From: Acetobacter estunensis
Lineage (GTDB): Bacteria > Pseudomonadota > Alphaproteobacteria > Acetobacterales > Acetobacteraceae
Length of the DNA stretch: 64,000 bases
Direction: 5' to 3'
Assembly (NCBI RefSeq): GCF_019083805.1
Contig: NZ_JAHRDV010000002.1
Location: 366,586 to 430,585 of the forward strand
The translations under genes and the position numbers were made by a program. How positions within the stretch are numbered: the stretch's first letter is position 1; every line of letters starts with the position of its first letter. Shown here piece by piece: positions 32,343 through 41,934 of the stretch. The notes beneath the pieces are model-generated. The model saw nothing but the letters and a program-made list of their open reading frames with translations, had not been told where the DNA came from and made no database searches.

Positions 32343-33338
32343 ATGACACGTGTATTCTCCGGCATCCAGCCGACCGGCATTCCTCACCTGGGCAACTATC
32401 TCGGCGCCATCCGCAACTGGGTGGCGTTGCAGGCCGACCATGAGTGCATTTTCTGCCTTGTGGATCTGCACGCCATCACGGTGTGGCAGAACCCAACTGA
32501 ACTGCGTGAGCAGACCCGCCAGCAGGCCGCCGTGCTGCTCGCCTCCGGCATCGACCCGGTGAAGCACATTCTCTTCAACCAGTCCGCCGTGAGCGCCCAC
32601 ACCCGTCTGGGCTGGATTTTCAACTGCGTCGCCCGTCTGGGCTGGCTCAACCGGATGACGCAGTTCAAGGACAAGGCTGGCAAAGACCGCGAGAACCATT
32701 CGGCGGGCCTGTATGTCTATCCCAATCTGATGGCCGCCGACATTCTGGCCTACAAGGCCACCCGAGTGCCGGTGGGCGATGACCAGCGCCAGCATATCGA
32801 ACTGGCCAACGACATCGCCAAGAAGTTCAATCATGACTACGAAGTCGAGTTCTTTCCCGAGATCGAAGCTTTCGTGCCCCCGCAAGCCGCGCGCGTGATG
32901 AGCCTGCGCGACGGCGCGAAGAAGATGTCCAAATCCGACGCCTCCGCCCAGAGCCGCATCGACATGACGGATGATGCCGACACCATCGCTCTCAAGATCC
33001 GTCGCGCCAAGACGGACCCCGAGCCCCTGCCCTCCTCACCCGAAGGACTGGCAGAACGCCCGGAGGCCCGTAACCTCGTGGGGCTCTACGCGGCTCTTGC
33101 CGACCAGACTCCGGAACAGGTTCTTCAACAGCACGGCGGCGAGGGTTTCGGTCCGTTCAAAAAGGCTCTGACGGACGTTCTCGTCGCCCGGATCGAGCCG
33201 ATTGCACAGGAAACGGCGCGTCTTCTGGGTGACGTGCCCCACATTGATGCCATTCTGCGCGATGGTGGCCAGCGGGCAGCCGCCATTGCTGATCCGATCG
33301 TCACGGAAGCAGAGCGTCTTGTGGGCTTTTTGAAGTAA
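32343..33338 (+). CDS. trpS: Tryptophanyl-tRNA synthetase
   Basis: A 331-residue class I synthetase. The HIGH equivalent is [17 protein letters not shown], and the KMSKS loop is [26 protein letters not shown] and [13 protein letters not shown] are family signatures. Length is normal. It is followed 50 bp later by the CinA-like gene on the same strand. Confidence 0.97.
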   Translation: MTRVFSGIQPTGIPHLGNYLGAIRNWVALQADHECIFCLVDLHAITVWQNPTELREQTRQQAAVLLASGIDPVKHILFNQSAVSAHTRLGWIFNCVARLGWLNRMTQFKDKAGKDRENHSAGLYVYPNLMAADILAYKATRVPVGDDQRQHIELANDIAKKFNHDYEVEFFPEIEAFVPPQAARVMSLRDGAKKMSKSDASAQSRIDMTDDADTIALKIRRAKTDPEPLPSSPEGLAERPEARNLVGLYAALADQTPEQVLQQHGGEGFGPFKKALTDVLVARIEPIAQETARLLGDVPHIDAILRDGGQRAAAIADPIVTEAERLVGFLK

Positions 33339-33388
33339 AATGACTGAAGGGACGTCCCCAGCGTCTCTTTTCACAGGAAGGATTGTCC

Positions 33389-33886
33389 ATGACCGCCTCC
33401 CTTCCCTCCGCCGTTCTGATCGAGGCAAAAAATCTTCTGGAAGCGCTGAAGGCCGCCGGTCTCATGATCGTCACAGCCGAGAGTTGCACCGGCGGCCTCA
33501 TCACGAGCGCGCTCACGCATCATGCCGGTTCGTCGGTGGCCGTTTCAGGCGGGTTCGTGACCTATTCCAACACCATGAAAGAATCATGTCTCGGCATTGC
33601 GCCGGACCTGCTGAAAACATGGGGGGCGGTCAGTGAGCCTGTAGCGAAAGCCATGGCCTCAGGCGCTCTCGATCACGGGCCAGATGCGGATATCTCCATC
33701 TCAACGACCGGTATCGCCGGTCCTGACGGCGGCACGCCCACCAAACCCGTCGGTCTGGTGTGGTTTGGTGTTCAGCGACGCGGACAGCCTCCCTATGCGG
33801 AAAGCCAGATCTTTGACGGCGACAGGGAGAGCGTGCGGGCACAGACCGTACAACATGCCCTGCGCCTTGCTCATCAAGCGATCTGA
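33389..33886 (+). CDS. CinA-family nicotinamide-nucleotide amidohydrolase
   Basis: A 165-residue stand-alone CinA C-terminal domain (PncC type). Motifs are AESCTGGLITSALTHHAGSS, GGFVTYSNTMKESCLGI and TTGIAGPDGGTPTKPVGLVW. It deamidates nicotinamide mononucleotide, recycling it to NaMN. AGGAAGGA precedes the ATG at 33389, chosen over a TTG two codons upstream. Its stop is 9 bp from that of the methyltransferase on the other strand. Confidence 0.9.
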   Translation: MTASLPSAVLIEAKNLLEALKAAGLMIVTAESCTGGLITSALTHHAGSSVAVSGGFVTYSNTMKESCLGIAPDLLKTWGAVSEPVAKAMASGALDHGPDADISISTTGIAGPDGGTPTKPVGLVWFGVQRRGQPPYAESQIFDGDRESVRAQTVQHALRLAHQAI

Positions 33887-33895
33887 GAACGCGCG

Positions 33896-34537
33896 TCAGC
33901 TTCCGAAAACAGGCGAGAGATGCCACAGGCTTTCAGTGCCAGGGCATTTTCCCTTCACAGACGTCGGACGCGAAACCACCTCACTGACACGATACGCCGT
34001 GCCATAAAGCGTTTTCACTTCATCTCCCGACACCGCGAAAGGTGGTCCGGAGACCTGCTGCTGATCGTAATCGAGCGTCACCAGCAATTGTGGCGCGTCC
34101 CCCGTCAGGGCCGTGACATGAGCCGCATAATGCGCGCGCACTTCTTTCGGCAGAGCAACGAGCGCGGCCCGATCCCACGTCGCCGCCACTTTGCCCAACA
34201 TATCGGCATCGAGATCGAAGATATTGCCTTCGAAAATCCGTAAGCCGGGTGCCGCATGGCAGGTCAATACCCCTGCTTTCGTCGTATGCGGGGTGAGATG
34301 CAGATCCTCGAACAGTTCCAACACGGCAAACGGACTGAGTTCCACACCCACCACTGCATAGCCTTGCGAACGCAGCCAACCAATATCGAGCGTCTTGCCA
34401 CAGAGCGGCACAAACACGGACGCTCCCGGTTTCAGATTCAGGACCGACAGATTCTCCGTCAGCAGCGGGTTGGGACTGATCTCATGGAAACCCGTCTCGC
34501 GGCGGTCCCATTTGTCCAGCCAGAACGTCGTGTCCAT
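33896..34537 (-). CDS. Thiopurine S-methyltransferase family protein
   Basis: A 213-residue SAM-dependent methyltransferase. Signatures are WLDKWDRRETGFHE, VPLCGKTLDIGWLRSQG (SAM-binding region) and WDRAALVALPKEVRAHYA. Bacterial family members methylate thiols, selenium or tellurium compounds, or other nucleophiles. It is the last gene of hslV-hslU-sufE-tpm, 13 bp after sufE. The ATG at 34537 fits the family start. Confidence 0.9.
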   Translation of the reverse strand: MDTTFWLDKWDRRETGFHEISPNPLLTENLSVLNLKPGASVFVPLCGKTLDIGWLRSQGYAVVGVELSPFAVLELFEDLHLTPHTTKAGVLTCHAAPGLRIFEGNIFDLDADMLGKVAATWDRAALVALPKEVRAHYAAHVTALTGDAPQLLVTLDYDQQQVSGPPFAVSGDEVKTLYGTAYRVSEVVSRPTSVKGKCPGTESLWHLSPVFGS

Positions 34538-34550
34538 GCGTGCCGTCTCC

Positions 34551-35006
34551 TCAGTCCGCGTCCTGCTCATGCGTAGCACGGGTGCGAATGGCTCGTGCCA
34601 TCGCTTCCACTCCGTTGCCCCGGTTGGTCGAAAGGGCCTGCACCAGCCCGAGATCACTCAGGAAAGACGGATCGGTTGCCAAGATTTCCTCTGGCGTTCG
34701 CCCTGAATAAACCCGGAGCAACAACGCCACGAGACCGGACACGATGGCCGCGTCGGACGCTCCGGCAAAATAGAGCAGGCCGTTCTCGTCCTTGTGGGCC
34801 TCCAGCCAGACCTGACTCTGGCAACCGGGCACACGATGGGCATCATCCGTCCATTGCTGCGGGAATGGCGGCAGCTTACGTCCTAATTCGATGATGTACT
34901 GATAACGGTCCATCCAGTCATCGAAGAGATCAAGCTCCTCTCCAATGGCTGCAATGGCATCCTGCGCCGTTTCATCTTCTGGTTTGACGAAAGGATCGAC
35001 TGTCAT
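34551..35006 (-). CDS. sufE: SufE family sulfur-transfer protein
   Basis: A 151-residue protein. The active-site Cys is in HRVPGCQSQVWLEA, and the fold signature LPPFPQQWTDDAHRV precedes it. SufE accepts persulfide sulfur from the cysteine desulfurase SufS for Fe-S cluster assembly. The start (35006) overlaps the hslU stop by one base (TGATG); a GTG one codon upstream is an alternative. No sufS or sufBCD is adjacent. Confidence 0.92.
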   Translation of the reverse strand: MTVDPFVKPEDETAQDAIAAIGEELDLFDDWMDRYQYIIELGRKLPPFPQQWTDDAHRVPGCQSQVWLEAHKDENGLLYFAGASDAAIVSGLVALLLRVYSGRTPEEILATDPSFLSDLGLVQALSTNRGNGVEAMARAIRTRATHEQDAD

Positions 35007-36322
35007 CACAGGATAAACCGGCTGAGGTCACCCTTGCTGGCAAGGGGTTCGACACGTTCGCGCACAAGGTCACCTGTCACGGTAATGGTCTCGCCCTTGT
35101 GTTCAGACGCTGTGAAAGAGATGTCTTCCAGCAGCTTTTCCATCACTGTCGCCAGACGCCGGGCACCGATGTTTTCAACCCGCTCGTTCACATCCGCAGC
35201 CAGTTCGGCCAACGCATCGATCGCCGCGTCCTCAAACTCCAGCGTGACACCTTCGGTTTCCAGCAGAGATTTGTACTGCCGCACCAGCGAGTGCTCCGGC
35301 TCCGTCAGAATGCGGCGCAAATCGTCGCGCGAGAGCGGCTGAAGCTCCACACGGATCGGCAGGCGCCCCTGAAGCTCGGGCAGCAGATCCGAGGGTTTGG
35401 CCAGATGGAACGCGCCCGATGCCACAAACAGGATGTGGTCCGTTTTCACGGGGCCATATTTGGTGGAAACGGTTGTGCCCTCGATCAGTGGCAGCAGATC
35501 ACGTTGCACGCCTTCACGGGACACGTCTCCACCGCGAAATCCTCCCTCGGACGAGCGTGCACACACCTTGTCGATCTCATCGAGAAAGACGATGCCGTTG
35601 TCCTGCACATGCTGCACCGCCTCGCGGGTCAGAGCATCCGAGTCCAGCAGTTTGTCTGCTTCTTCGCGGATGATCTGCTCACGCGCAGCGGCAACCGTCA
35701 TGCGCTTGGTCTGCGGCGCACGGCCCATGATGTTCTTCATCATGTCCCCAAAGTTCAGCGCCGCCCCCGGCGGCATTCCCGGCATCTCGGGACCGGATGA
35801 CGCCGCCGGATCGGGCGTGATGGCGATCTCGATTTCCTTGTCGTCCAGAGTGCCGCCACGCAGCAGCTTGCGAAAATGCGAGCGCGTGTCGGCAGAGGAC
35901 GCCTCCCCAGCCAGAACGCTCACCAGACGCTCCTCAGCCGCACTCTCAGCGCGCGGACGCACATCGCGGCGGCGCTGATCGCGCAGCATGGTGATGGCGA
36001 CCTCGACCAGATCGCGCACGATGCTCTCCACATCGCGCCCGACATAGCCCACTTCCGTGAACTTGGTGGCTTCCACCTTCAGGAACGGCGCCTGTGCCAA
36101 CTTGGCTAATCTGCGCGCGATCTCGGTCTTACCGCAGCCCGTCGGGCCAATCATGAGGATGTTCTTAGGAACGACTTCTTCACGCAGACCTTCAGGTAAC
36201 TGCGCCCGCCGCCAGCGGTTACGCAACGCGATGGCTACCGCGCGCTTGGCATCGGTCTGACCAATGATGAAGCGGTCGAGTTCCGCCACCGTCTCGGACG
36301 GCGAGAAATGAATGATGCTCAT
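35006..36322 (-). CDS. hslU: HslUV protease ATPase subunit
   Basis: A 438-residue AAA+ unfoldase. Walker A is [15 protein letters not shown], Walker B is [10 protein letters not shown], and the sensor/C-terminal region ends RFIL, the HslU tail that docks into HslV. It unfolds substrates for HslV. Start [16 protein letters not shown] at 36322 is the family start and lies 4 bp after the hslV stop. Length is standard. Confidence 0.97.
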   Translation of the reverse strand: MSIIHFSPSETVAELDRFIIGQTDAKRAVAIALRNRWRRAQLPEGLREEVVPKNILMIGPTGCGKTEIARRLAKLAQAPFLKVEATKFTEVGYVGRDVESIVRDLVEVAITMLRDQRRRDVRPRAESAAEERLVSVLAGEASSADTRSHFRKLLRGGTLDDKEIEIAITPDPAASSGPEMPGMPPGAALNFGDMMKNIMGRAPQTKRMTVAAAREQIIREEADKLLDSDALTREAVQHVQDNGIVFLDEIDKVCARSSEGGFRGGDVSREGVQRDLLPLIEGTTVSTKYGPVKTDHILFVASGAFHLAKPSDLLPELQGRLPIRVELQPLSRDDLRRILTEPEHSLVRQYKSLLETEGVTLEFEDAAIDALAELAADVNERVENIGARRLATVMEKLLEDISFTASEHKGETITVTGDLVRERVEPLASKGDLSRFIL

Positions 36323-36326
36323 GATA

Positions 36327-36923
36327 TCACTCACCCTTCGTCTCGGACCCGCCAATGACTTCCAGCGTGACCGAGTGGTTGGTGTACACACAGATATCGC
36401 CCGCGATCCGCATCGCCCGCTTGGCAACCTCACTGGCCGACAATCCCTCGATCGGCAGCAGAGCGCGCGCGGCAGACAGCGCGAAATTACCACCGGAGCC
36501 AATAGCGATAATGCCGTCCTCAGGTTCCAGCACGTCGCCGTTGCCCGTCACGGTGTAGGAATGATCCTTATCCGCCACGATGAGCATGGCTTCCAGCCGT
36601 CGCAGATAGCGATCCGTGCGCCAGTCCTTGGCCAGTTCCACGCAAGCGCGCTCAAGCTGGTTGGGGAAGCGCTCCAGCTTGGCTTCCAGCCGCTCCAGCA
36701 ACGTAAAAGCGTCCGCCGTGGCGCCAGCGAACCCGGCCAGAATGTTCCGCTTCGCACCGATGCGCCGCACCTTGCGCGCGTTGCCCTTGATGACGGTCGG
36801 GCCAAGGGACACCTGTCCATCACCGGCCATGGCCACCTCTCCGTCCCGGCGGACGCAGAGGATGGTAGTGCCGTGCCACCCGACAGGATCGTGCTGCGAA
36901 GTCTGGTATGTATTCATGGTCAT
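36327..36923 (-). CDS. hslV: HslUV protease peptidase subunit
   Basis: A 198-residue proteasome-like peptidase. After a propeptide of about 18 residues the catalytic Thr begins [34 protein letters not shown] and the C-terminal LEVIGG are typical. It is first in hslV-hslU-sufE-tpm. The ATG at 36923 or the one at 36917 could be used. Confidence 0.97.
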   Translation of the reverse strand: MTMNTYQTSQHDPVGWHGTTILCVRRDGEVAMAGDGQVSLGPTVIKGNARKVRRIGAKRNILAGFAGATADAFTLLERLEAKLERFPNQLERACVELAKDWRTDRYLRRLEAMLIVADKDHSYTVTGNGDVLEPEDGIIAIGSGGNFALSAARALLPIEGLSASEVAKRAMRIAGDICVYTNHSVTLEVIGGSETKGE

Positions 36924-37016
36924 GAGAAATAGGCACTTTGTCGCCGATCACAAGAGGCGCACCTTCCTCCTCCCGCTGGCATCAGCCCCCGGACGCAAGA
37001 CAGGACCCGACCGGGT

Positions 37017-38711
37017 ATGAACACCCCCACACCCCAGAACAGGCCGCCCAGTGGCTCCCCTTCTTTCCTGCGCGACGTGGTGGCCGGGCTGACGCTTGCC
37101 TCCGTCAACATTCCGCAGGTGCTGGGATACACCCGCATAGCCGCCATGCCAGCGGTGACCGGACTCTACACGGCCCTTCTTCCTCCGCTGGCCTTCGCGC
37201 TGCTCGGCTCGTCGCGCCATCTGGTCGTCGCAGCCGATTCCGCAACGGCCGCCATTCTCTCGGGTGGTCTCGCCCCACTGGCCGAGCCGGGATCGCCGCA
37301 TTACGTGGCCATGGTCGGTGTCGTGACGTTGCTGTGTGCGGCCTTTCTCCTTGTCGGCCGGATATTTCGTCTGGGATTCCTTGCGGATTTTCTGTCGCTG
37401 ACCGTGCTCATGGGCTTTCTGACAGGCGTGGGTCTTCAGGTGTCCCTGACCATGCTTCCCGAAATGCTAGGGCTGCATATCACCGGCCCGACCGCCCTGA
37501 TCGTGTTCGCACGGACACTGACAGCGTTTATGCATCTGCACCCGCTTTCCGCCTTTCTGTCTCTGGCAACCGTTCTGTGCGTGACAGGTGGCCGTCGCTT
37601 TGTGCCGGATGCCCCCATACCGCTTCTGGTCATCGTCTTTGCGATCGCCGCAAGCTGGTACTGGCATTTCTCCGACCGTGGCGTGGCCGTGATCGGACCG
37701 GTCGCAGACGGTCTGCCAAGCCTTCATCTTCCATGGTTGTCATGGAACGAGACACTGGAATTACTGCCCGTCGCGGCTTCCTGCGTGTTCGTCATCATCG
37801 CCCAGAGCGTCGCCACCGCCCGCAGTTTCGCGACACGCTTTCATGAGTCTCTGGACGCAGACGCCGATATTCTCGGCCTCAGCGCCGCCAACCTTGCGGC
37901 TGCCATAAGTGGCGCCTTCACCGTCAACGGTAGTCCCACCCAGACGGCCATGGGTGTACGGGCTGGCGCACGCACGCAGCGGGCACAGGTGGTCTTCTCT
38001 CTTACTGCCCTTGTGGTGCTGCTTTTTCTCACGGCTCCCCTCCAGTTTCTGCCGCGCTGTGTGCTGGCCTCCATCGTGCTGGTCATCGCCATGGGCATGG
38101 TGAACATGAAGGGCATCAGGGCGCTCCGACACGAAAGCCCCGGCGAATTTCGACTGGCCTTGATCACCGCTGCCGCCGTGGTGGCGATCAACGTGCAGCA
38201 GGGTATTTTTCTTGCCATCGCCATCTCGCTATTTCGGCATGTGCGCCACAGCTATGAGCCGCACACCATGATCCTGCATCCACGCCCCAACGGACGAGGC
38301 TTCGAGGCCGAGCCGGCAACGCCGGGGTCCGAAAGTGAGCCGGGACTGGTGATCTACCGCTTTGGCGCGGACCTGTTTTACGCCAACAGCACCCATTTCG
38401 CTGACGATATCCGCGAGATCGTGGCGCACGCCCCCTCTCCCGTGCATTGCCTCGTGCTGGACGCCAGCGCGATGACCGACATCGATTATTCGGCCGCTCA
38501 GACGATGCGCGAACTGCTGGCCGAACTCTCGAGCGAGCATGTCACGGTCTTTCTCGGACGGGTTAGCCCATGGCTGCGCAGCGACATGGACCGTCACGGG
38601 CTGACCGCGCTCATCGGAGCAGAGCGCATCCGCTCCACGTTGCATGAAGCCGTGGAGGCCGCCGAAAAAGAACTACCTTCCCCAAGAACAGTCACTGGAC
38701 ACACTTCATGA
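37017..38711 (+). CDS. SulP family anion transporter with STAS domain
   Basis: A 564-residue membrane transporter. About 10-12 hydrophobic segments (residues 15-420) include VAGLTLASVNIPQVLGYTRI and FTVNGSPTQTAMGVRAGART. A cytoplasmic STAS domain (about residues 440-550) is visible in LVIYRFGADLFYANSTHF and VLDASAMTDIDYSAAQTMR. SulP proteins carry sulfate, bicarbonate or other anions; specificity is not readable here. It is divergent from hslV and convergent with a small HTH gene (5 bp). Confidence 0.9.
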   Translation: MNTPTPQNRPPSGSPSFLRDVVAGLTLASVNIPQVLGYTRIAAMPAVTGLYTALLPPLAFALLGSSRHLVVAADSATAAILSGGLAPLAEPGSPHYVAMVGVVTLLCAAFLLVGRIFRLGFLADFLSLTVLMGFLTGVGLQVSLTMLPEMLGLHITGPTALIVFARTLTAFMHLHPLSAFLSLATVLCVTGGRRFVPDAPIPLLVIVFAIAASWYWHFSDRGVAVIGPVADGLPSLHLPWLSWNETLELLPVAASCVFVIIAQSVATARSFATRFHESLDADADILGLSAANLAAAISGAFTVNGSPTQTAMGVRAGARTQRAQVVFSLTALVVLLFLTAPLQFLPRCVLASIVLVIAMGMVNMKGIRALRHESPGEFRLALITAAAVVAINVQQGIFLAIAISLFRHVRHSYEPHTMILHPRPNGRGFEAEPATPGSESEPGLVIYRFGADLFYANSTHFADDIREIVAHAPSPVHCLVLDASAMTDIDYSAAQTMRELLAELSSEHVTVFLGRVSPWLRSDMDRHGLTALIGAERIRSTLHEAVEAAEKELPSPRTVTGHTS

Positions 38712-38715
38712 CCGA

Positions 38716-38976
38716 TCAGAACGGACTGTAAGGCCGCAAACCGATTGCGGCGCAGGAGATGTTCGAACCGGGCGCGAGCGGCTGCCCGCCGCACTCACGG
38801 CGGATATCGCTGATGCGGGTGTTACGGTCCCGCACAGCGACAAGCGCCCTGTGAGTGTAGGAACGCGAAACACCCGTCATCTCGGCAATCCTGCGAATAG
38901 ACGCTCCCCGCGCGGCAAGTGCTACGATCTGGCTGTCGAGAGACTCTCTGTGGGCCGAAGCAAATTTTTTCGTCAT
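38716..38976 (-). CDS. Small helix-turn-helix DNA-binding protein
   Basis: An 86-residue basic protein. The helix-turn-helix is visible in LAARGASIRRIAEMTGVSRS followed by YTHRALVAVRD, resembling the HTH of resolvases and small regulators. The C-terminal part is short and contains two Cys (RRECGGQPL and NISCAAIG). It faces the S24 repressor gene across a 261-bp shared upstream region. It may be a regulator; target unknown. Confidence 0.65.
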   Translation of the reverse strand: MTKKFASAHRESLDSQIVALAARGASIRRIAEMTGVSRSYTHRALVAVRDRNTRISDIRRECGGQPLAPGSNISCAAIGLRPYSPF

Positions 38977-39188
38977 GGCGAACTTTTCCGATGAATGCTC
39001 TGTATTTTCTTCAGCGGCACTTTTCGGAGCAAAAATGATACAAAAACACAGTCACGGTCTTGTCTTTCTGCAAGGTCACGTGCCATGTTCCGGCTCCTGA
39101 AGTTCCGGGGTCGGGCCAATTCCAACCCGGGCAGGCTGGGAGGCGCGTCTCGTGACGATTAAAGCATCGTTTCCGATCATAAAATCAA

Positions 39189-39203
39189 GAACAAAACAGG
39201 AAC
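39189..39203. promoter_or_regulatory. LexA-type box (GAAC-N7-GAAC)
   Basis: GAAC (39189-39192), seven bases, GAAC (39200-39203). This is the complement of the alphaproteobacterial LexA box GTTC-N7-GTTC. It lies 34 bases upstream of the S24-type repressor start and about where its -35 would be (-10-like TATGAT at 39218-39223). A 7-bp inverted repeat, GTCTCAT (39210-39216) and ATGAGAC (39238-39244), covers the start codon. Confidence 0.6.
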
Positions 39204-39237
39204 ATTTTAGTCTCATGTATGATATGAAAGCTGGATA

Positions 39238-39978
39238 ATGAGACAGTCTTCTCGCCCTGTTTCTCAACGTCGCGGACGGCCACCCGGCCTGGCCGGTGGG
39301 CCGCCCCCGGATGCATCCACCCCGCACAACAGGCTGGCGCTCGCCATTCATCGTTCAGGCAAAACGCTCAGGGACATTCGCGAGGAAACAGAAGGACAGC
39401 CGGCTCTTACGACCATTCGCCGTCATCTCGATCCAGAAGGAGTCTGGAATCCGGGCCTGATCGAGCGACTGGCGCCTGTCCTCGGAGTTAGCGCGCAATG
39501 GCTGTTTTTCGGGGATACCGTTGAGGCAAAAGGGCACAGCGAGAGCGATCTCGTCACTATTCCGTACTACAACGCTCGCGCCTCAGCCGGTTTTGGGAGC
39601 GTCTGCGATCAAGAATCTCCGACACAGATGCGTTTTCCGCGCGGCTTCGTCTCGGAAGATCTCGGCCTTCAGGCATCCGCCGTGCTGATCGTCACGGCAG
39701 AGGGAGATTCCATGCTGCCCACCATCCGCAGCGGCGACCGGTTGGTGATCGACACACGCGAAACGGCGCGTATCGAGGGGGTTTATGCTATCGTCATGCG
39801 TGGTGCGTTGTTTGTGAAACGGGTGTCACGCACCGAGGCAGGGTTTCTCGTGCAGTCGGACAACCCCATCTATCCGCCCGAAACGTTTCGCGCCGAAGAT
39901 ACGGTGTTCGGCACACCAGTAGATGGCCACTCACTGACCATCATCGGGCGCGTCGCATGGTGCCTTCACCGGGTGTGA
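39238..39978 (+). CDS. LexA/S24-type transcriptional repressor
   Basis: A 246-residue protein. A basic, Pro-rich N-terminus precedes an HTH-like region (about residues 30-90, RSGKTLRDIREETEGQPALT) and a C-terminal S24 peptidase domain. The active-site Ser is in AEGDSMLPTIRSGDRLVID and the Lys in ALFVKRVSR. Such proteins cleave themselves with RecA after DNA damage (LexA, CI, PrtR types). It lacks the classical LexA winged helix, so I call it LexA-like rather than LexA. The upstream LexA-type box suggests SOS or self control. Confidence 0.82.
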   Translation: MRQSSRPVSQRRGRPPGLAGGPPPDASTPHNRLALAIHRSGKTLRDIREETEGQPALTTIRRHLDPEGVWNPGLIERLAPVLGVSAQWLFFGDTVEAKGHSESDLVTIPYYNARASAGFGSVCDQESPTQMRFPRGFVSEDLGLQASAVLIVTAEGDSMLPTIRSGDRLVIDTRETARIEGVYAIVMRGALFVKRVSRTEAGFLVQSDNPIYPPETFRAEDTVFGTPVDGHSLTIIGRVAWCLHRV

Positions 39979-40035
39979 GGGGTAGGCTTATTTTCGGCTC
40001 GGAATCAGATCCGTCACATCCGAAAGCAATGCTTC

Positions 40036-41934
40036 TCACGTAAACGGCTTGGCCAGCACCCGAGCATCGGGGGGCAGGATCGCTCTGTCGGCAAAGCCGG
40101 TCACGAAGATGACCGGCAGATCCGGGCGCAACGTGCCGATGCGACGGGCGCATTCATCGCCATTCATCCCGGGCATGAGCAGGTCCATCACAACCAGGCC
40201 GATATCGGGACGTGTACGCACGAGTTCAACCGCCTGTGCGCCGCCATGGCATTCCAGAACACGGAAACCGGCCCGCGAAAGAAACCCCACGGTGACAGCC
40301 GCAACCGCCGGTTCGTCATCCACGACAAGAATGCTCCGCAGATACTCATCTGGTTTGCGGGCGACGACAGGCTCCTTCACCGGAGCGTTTGAAGAGACGA
40401 CTGCGGGCAGCCACAGTTCGATGGACGTGCCTTTCCCGGGCGTGCTGGACACACACACATCGCCACCGTTGCGCTGCACGAACCCATAAACCATCGGCAG
40501 TCCCAGACCGATGCCCGAGCCGACGGTCTTTGTGGTGAAGAACGGCTCGAAAATACGGGACTGCACCTCTTCCGACATCCCCACGCCATGATCGGTCACG
40601 GAGACTACCACATAAGTACCAGCGGGAAGCGGTCGTCCGGAACGGCCAACCACGCGCTTTTCGGTCTTTTTATCCGACAGAATGGCCGCGTGCGCTGAAA
40701 TGGTGATGTCCCCGCCCTGCGGCTGAGCGTCACGCGCATTGAGACACAGATTGACCAATGCCACTTCCAGCAACGAGGGATCGGTCGAGGCCCGTGGCAA
40801 TGGTGTCTCGGGCAATTTCAGATGCACCGGAGTGGCACGGCTACCTCCGCCGCCGATGCTCTGGGCCAGCAATCCCTGCATCTGCACCAGCAACTCCGGC
40901 ACATCCACCGGCCTGCGGCTCAAATCGCGCGGACGACTGAAATCCAGAAGTTTCTGCGTCAGCACCGCCCCACGCCGCGCCGCGTCCATCGCATTCGTGA
41001 ACAGCCGCGCGACATTGGGATCGGTCGGCGGCTGCAAATCGGTGACGAGTTCGAGCGAACCGAGAATGGCCGTAAGCAGATTATTGAAATCGTGCGCAAT
41101 GCCACCGGCCAATGTGCCGATCGCCTGCATCTTGTCCGCCTGCCGGGCCCGTCGCTCCATATCCATCAGATCGGTCACATCCTGATCGATCAGCACCGAC
41201 AGGGTTTCGGGCGGCCGCGCCTCGGCTCCGTCACCCGAAAGCGCCACACGGGAAATCCTATGCCAGCGTTCCTGCCCATCGGCATCTGGACGCGCCACCA
41301 GTATCGGCTCGCTCACTCCTGACAGCGCACTGGCGCGCTGCGTCTCCCCCGGCAGGAGTTCGGCCTCCGTATGGCCGAGACAGTTCTCCATAGGGCGGCC
41401 ATAGGAAGCGGCGGCAAGACCGTTGAGCCGCGTGATGCGTCCCTGTGCGTCCGTGATGGCCAGCCCCATGGGCAAATTGTCGAACAAACTGCGCATCAAC
41501 GCCTGTTCGGTGGCCAGCGTCCGACGCATGCGGCACGCATTGGCCGCCTCGCGTACCATCGCCCGCAGGCTTCCCGGATCCCATGGCTTCGTGGCACAAA
41601 AGGTGATGGCACCACGGTTGAGCGCACCCGCAACCGTGTCCAGATCGGCGTAGCCTGTCAGCAGTATGGTGCCAGCGTCCGACATTTGTCGGGCCTGCGC
41701 CAGAAACACATCGCCCGTCATATCGCGCATCCGCTGGTCGGAAACGATAACGGCCGTATCAGGATGCTCCTGCAAAAGTGCAAAGGCCTCCGCCGCCGAG
41801 GTGGCGGTGAGGATGGAAAACTCGTCTTCAAGAAGATCCGTCAGCGCGACCAGTATCTCCGCCTCGTCATCCACGAGCAGAATTGTTCCCCGAGGGCCGG
41901 ATGCAGAGTGGTGGGAAGGCAGTCCGGCACTCAT
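40036..41934 (-). CDS. Hybrid histidine kinase: REC-PAS-HisKA-HATPase-REC
   Basis: A 632-residue soluble sensor kinase with no membrane segment. The N-terminal receiver (about 15-130) has phospho-acceptor D66 in VIVSDQRM. The PAS-like region is about 145-255. The HisKA site is H281 in GGIAHDFNN, the HATPase domain (about 385-510) has SGIGLGLPMVYGF, and the C-terminal receiver has D584 in VVMDLLMPGMNG. It is the last gene of the three-gene operon, overlapping the preceding kinase by 4 bp. Signal and output are unknown. Confidence 0.9.
   Translation of the reverse strand: MSAGLPSHHSASGPRGTILLVDDEAEILVALTDLLEDEFSILTATSAAEAFALLQEHPDTAVIVSDQRMRDMTGDVFLAQARQMSDAGTILLTGYADLDTVAGALNRGAITFCATKPWDPGSLRAMVREAANACRMRRTLATEQALMRSLFDNLPMGLAITDAQGRITRLNGLAAASYGRPMENCLGHTEAELLPGETQRASALSGVSEPILVARPDADGQERWHRISRVALSGDGAEARPPETLSVLIDQDVTDLMDMERRARQADKMQAIGTLAGGIAHDFNNLLTAILGSLELVTDLQPPTDPNVARLFTNAMDAARRGAVLTQKLLDFSRPRDLSRRPVDVPELLVQMQGLLAQSIGGGGSRATPVHLKLPETPLPRASTDPSLLEVALVNLCLNARDAQPQGGDITISAHAAILSDKKTEKRVVGRSGRPLPAGTYVVVSVTDHGVGMSEEVQSRIFEPFFTTKTVGSGIGLGLPMVYGFVQRNGGDVCVSSTPGKGTSIELWLPAVVSSNAPVKEPVVARKPDEYLRSILVVDDEPAVAAVTVGFLSRAGFRVLECHGGAQAVELVRTRPDIGLVVMDLLMPGMNGDECARRIGTLRPDLPVIFVTGFADRAILPPDARVLAKPFT

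Noticed and set aside
39238..39978. Calling the S24 repressor lexA
   Set aside because: The N-terminal DNA-binding region is not the LexA winged helix; only the peptidase domain and the box are LexA-like.
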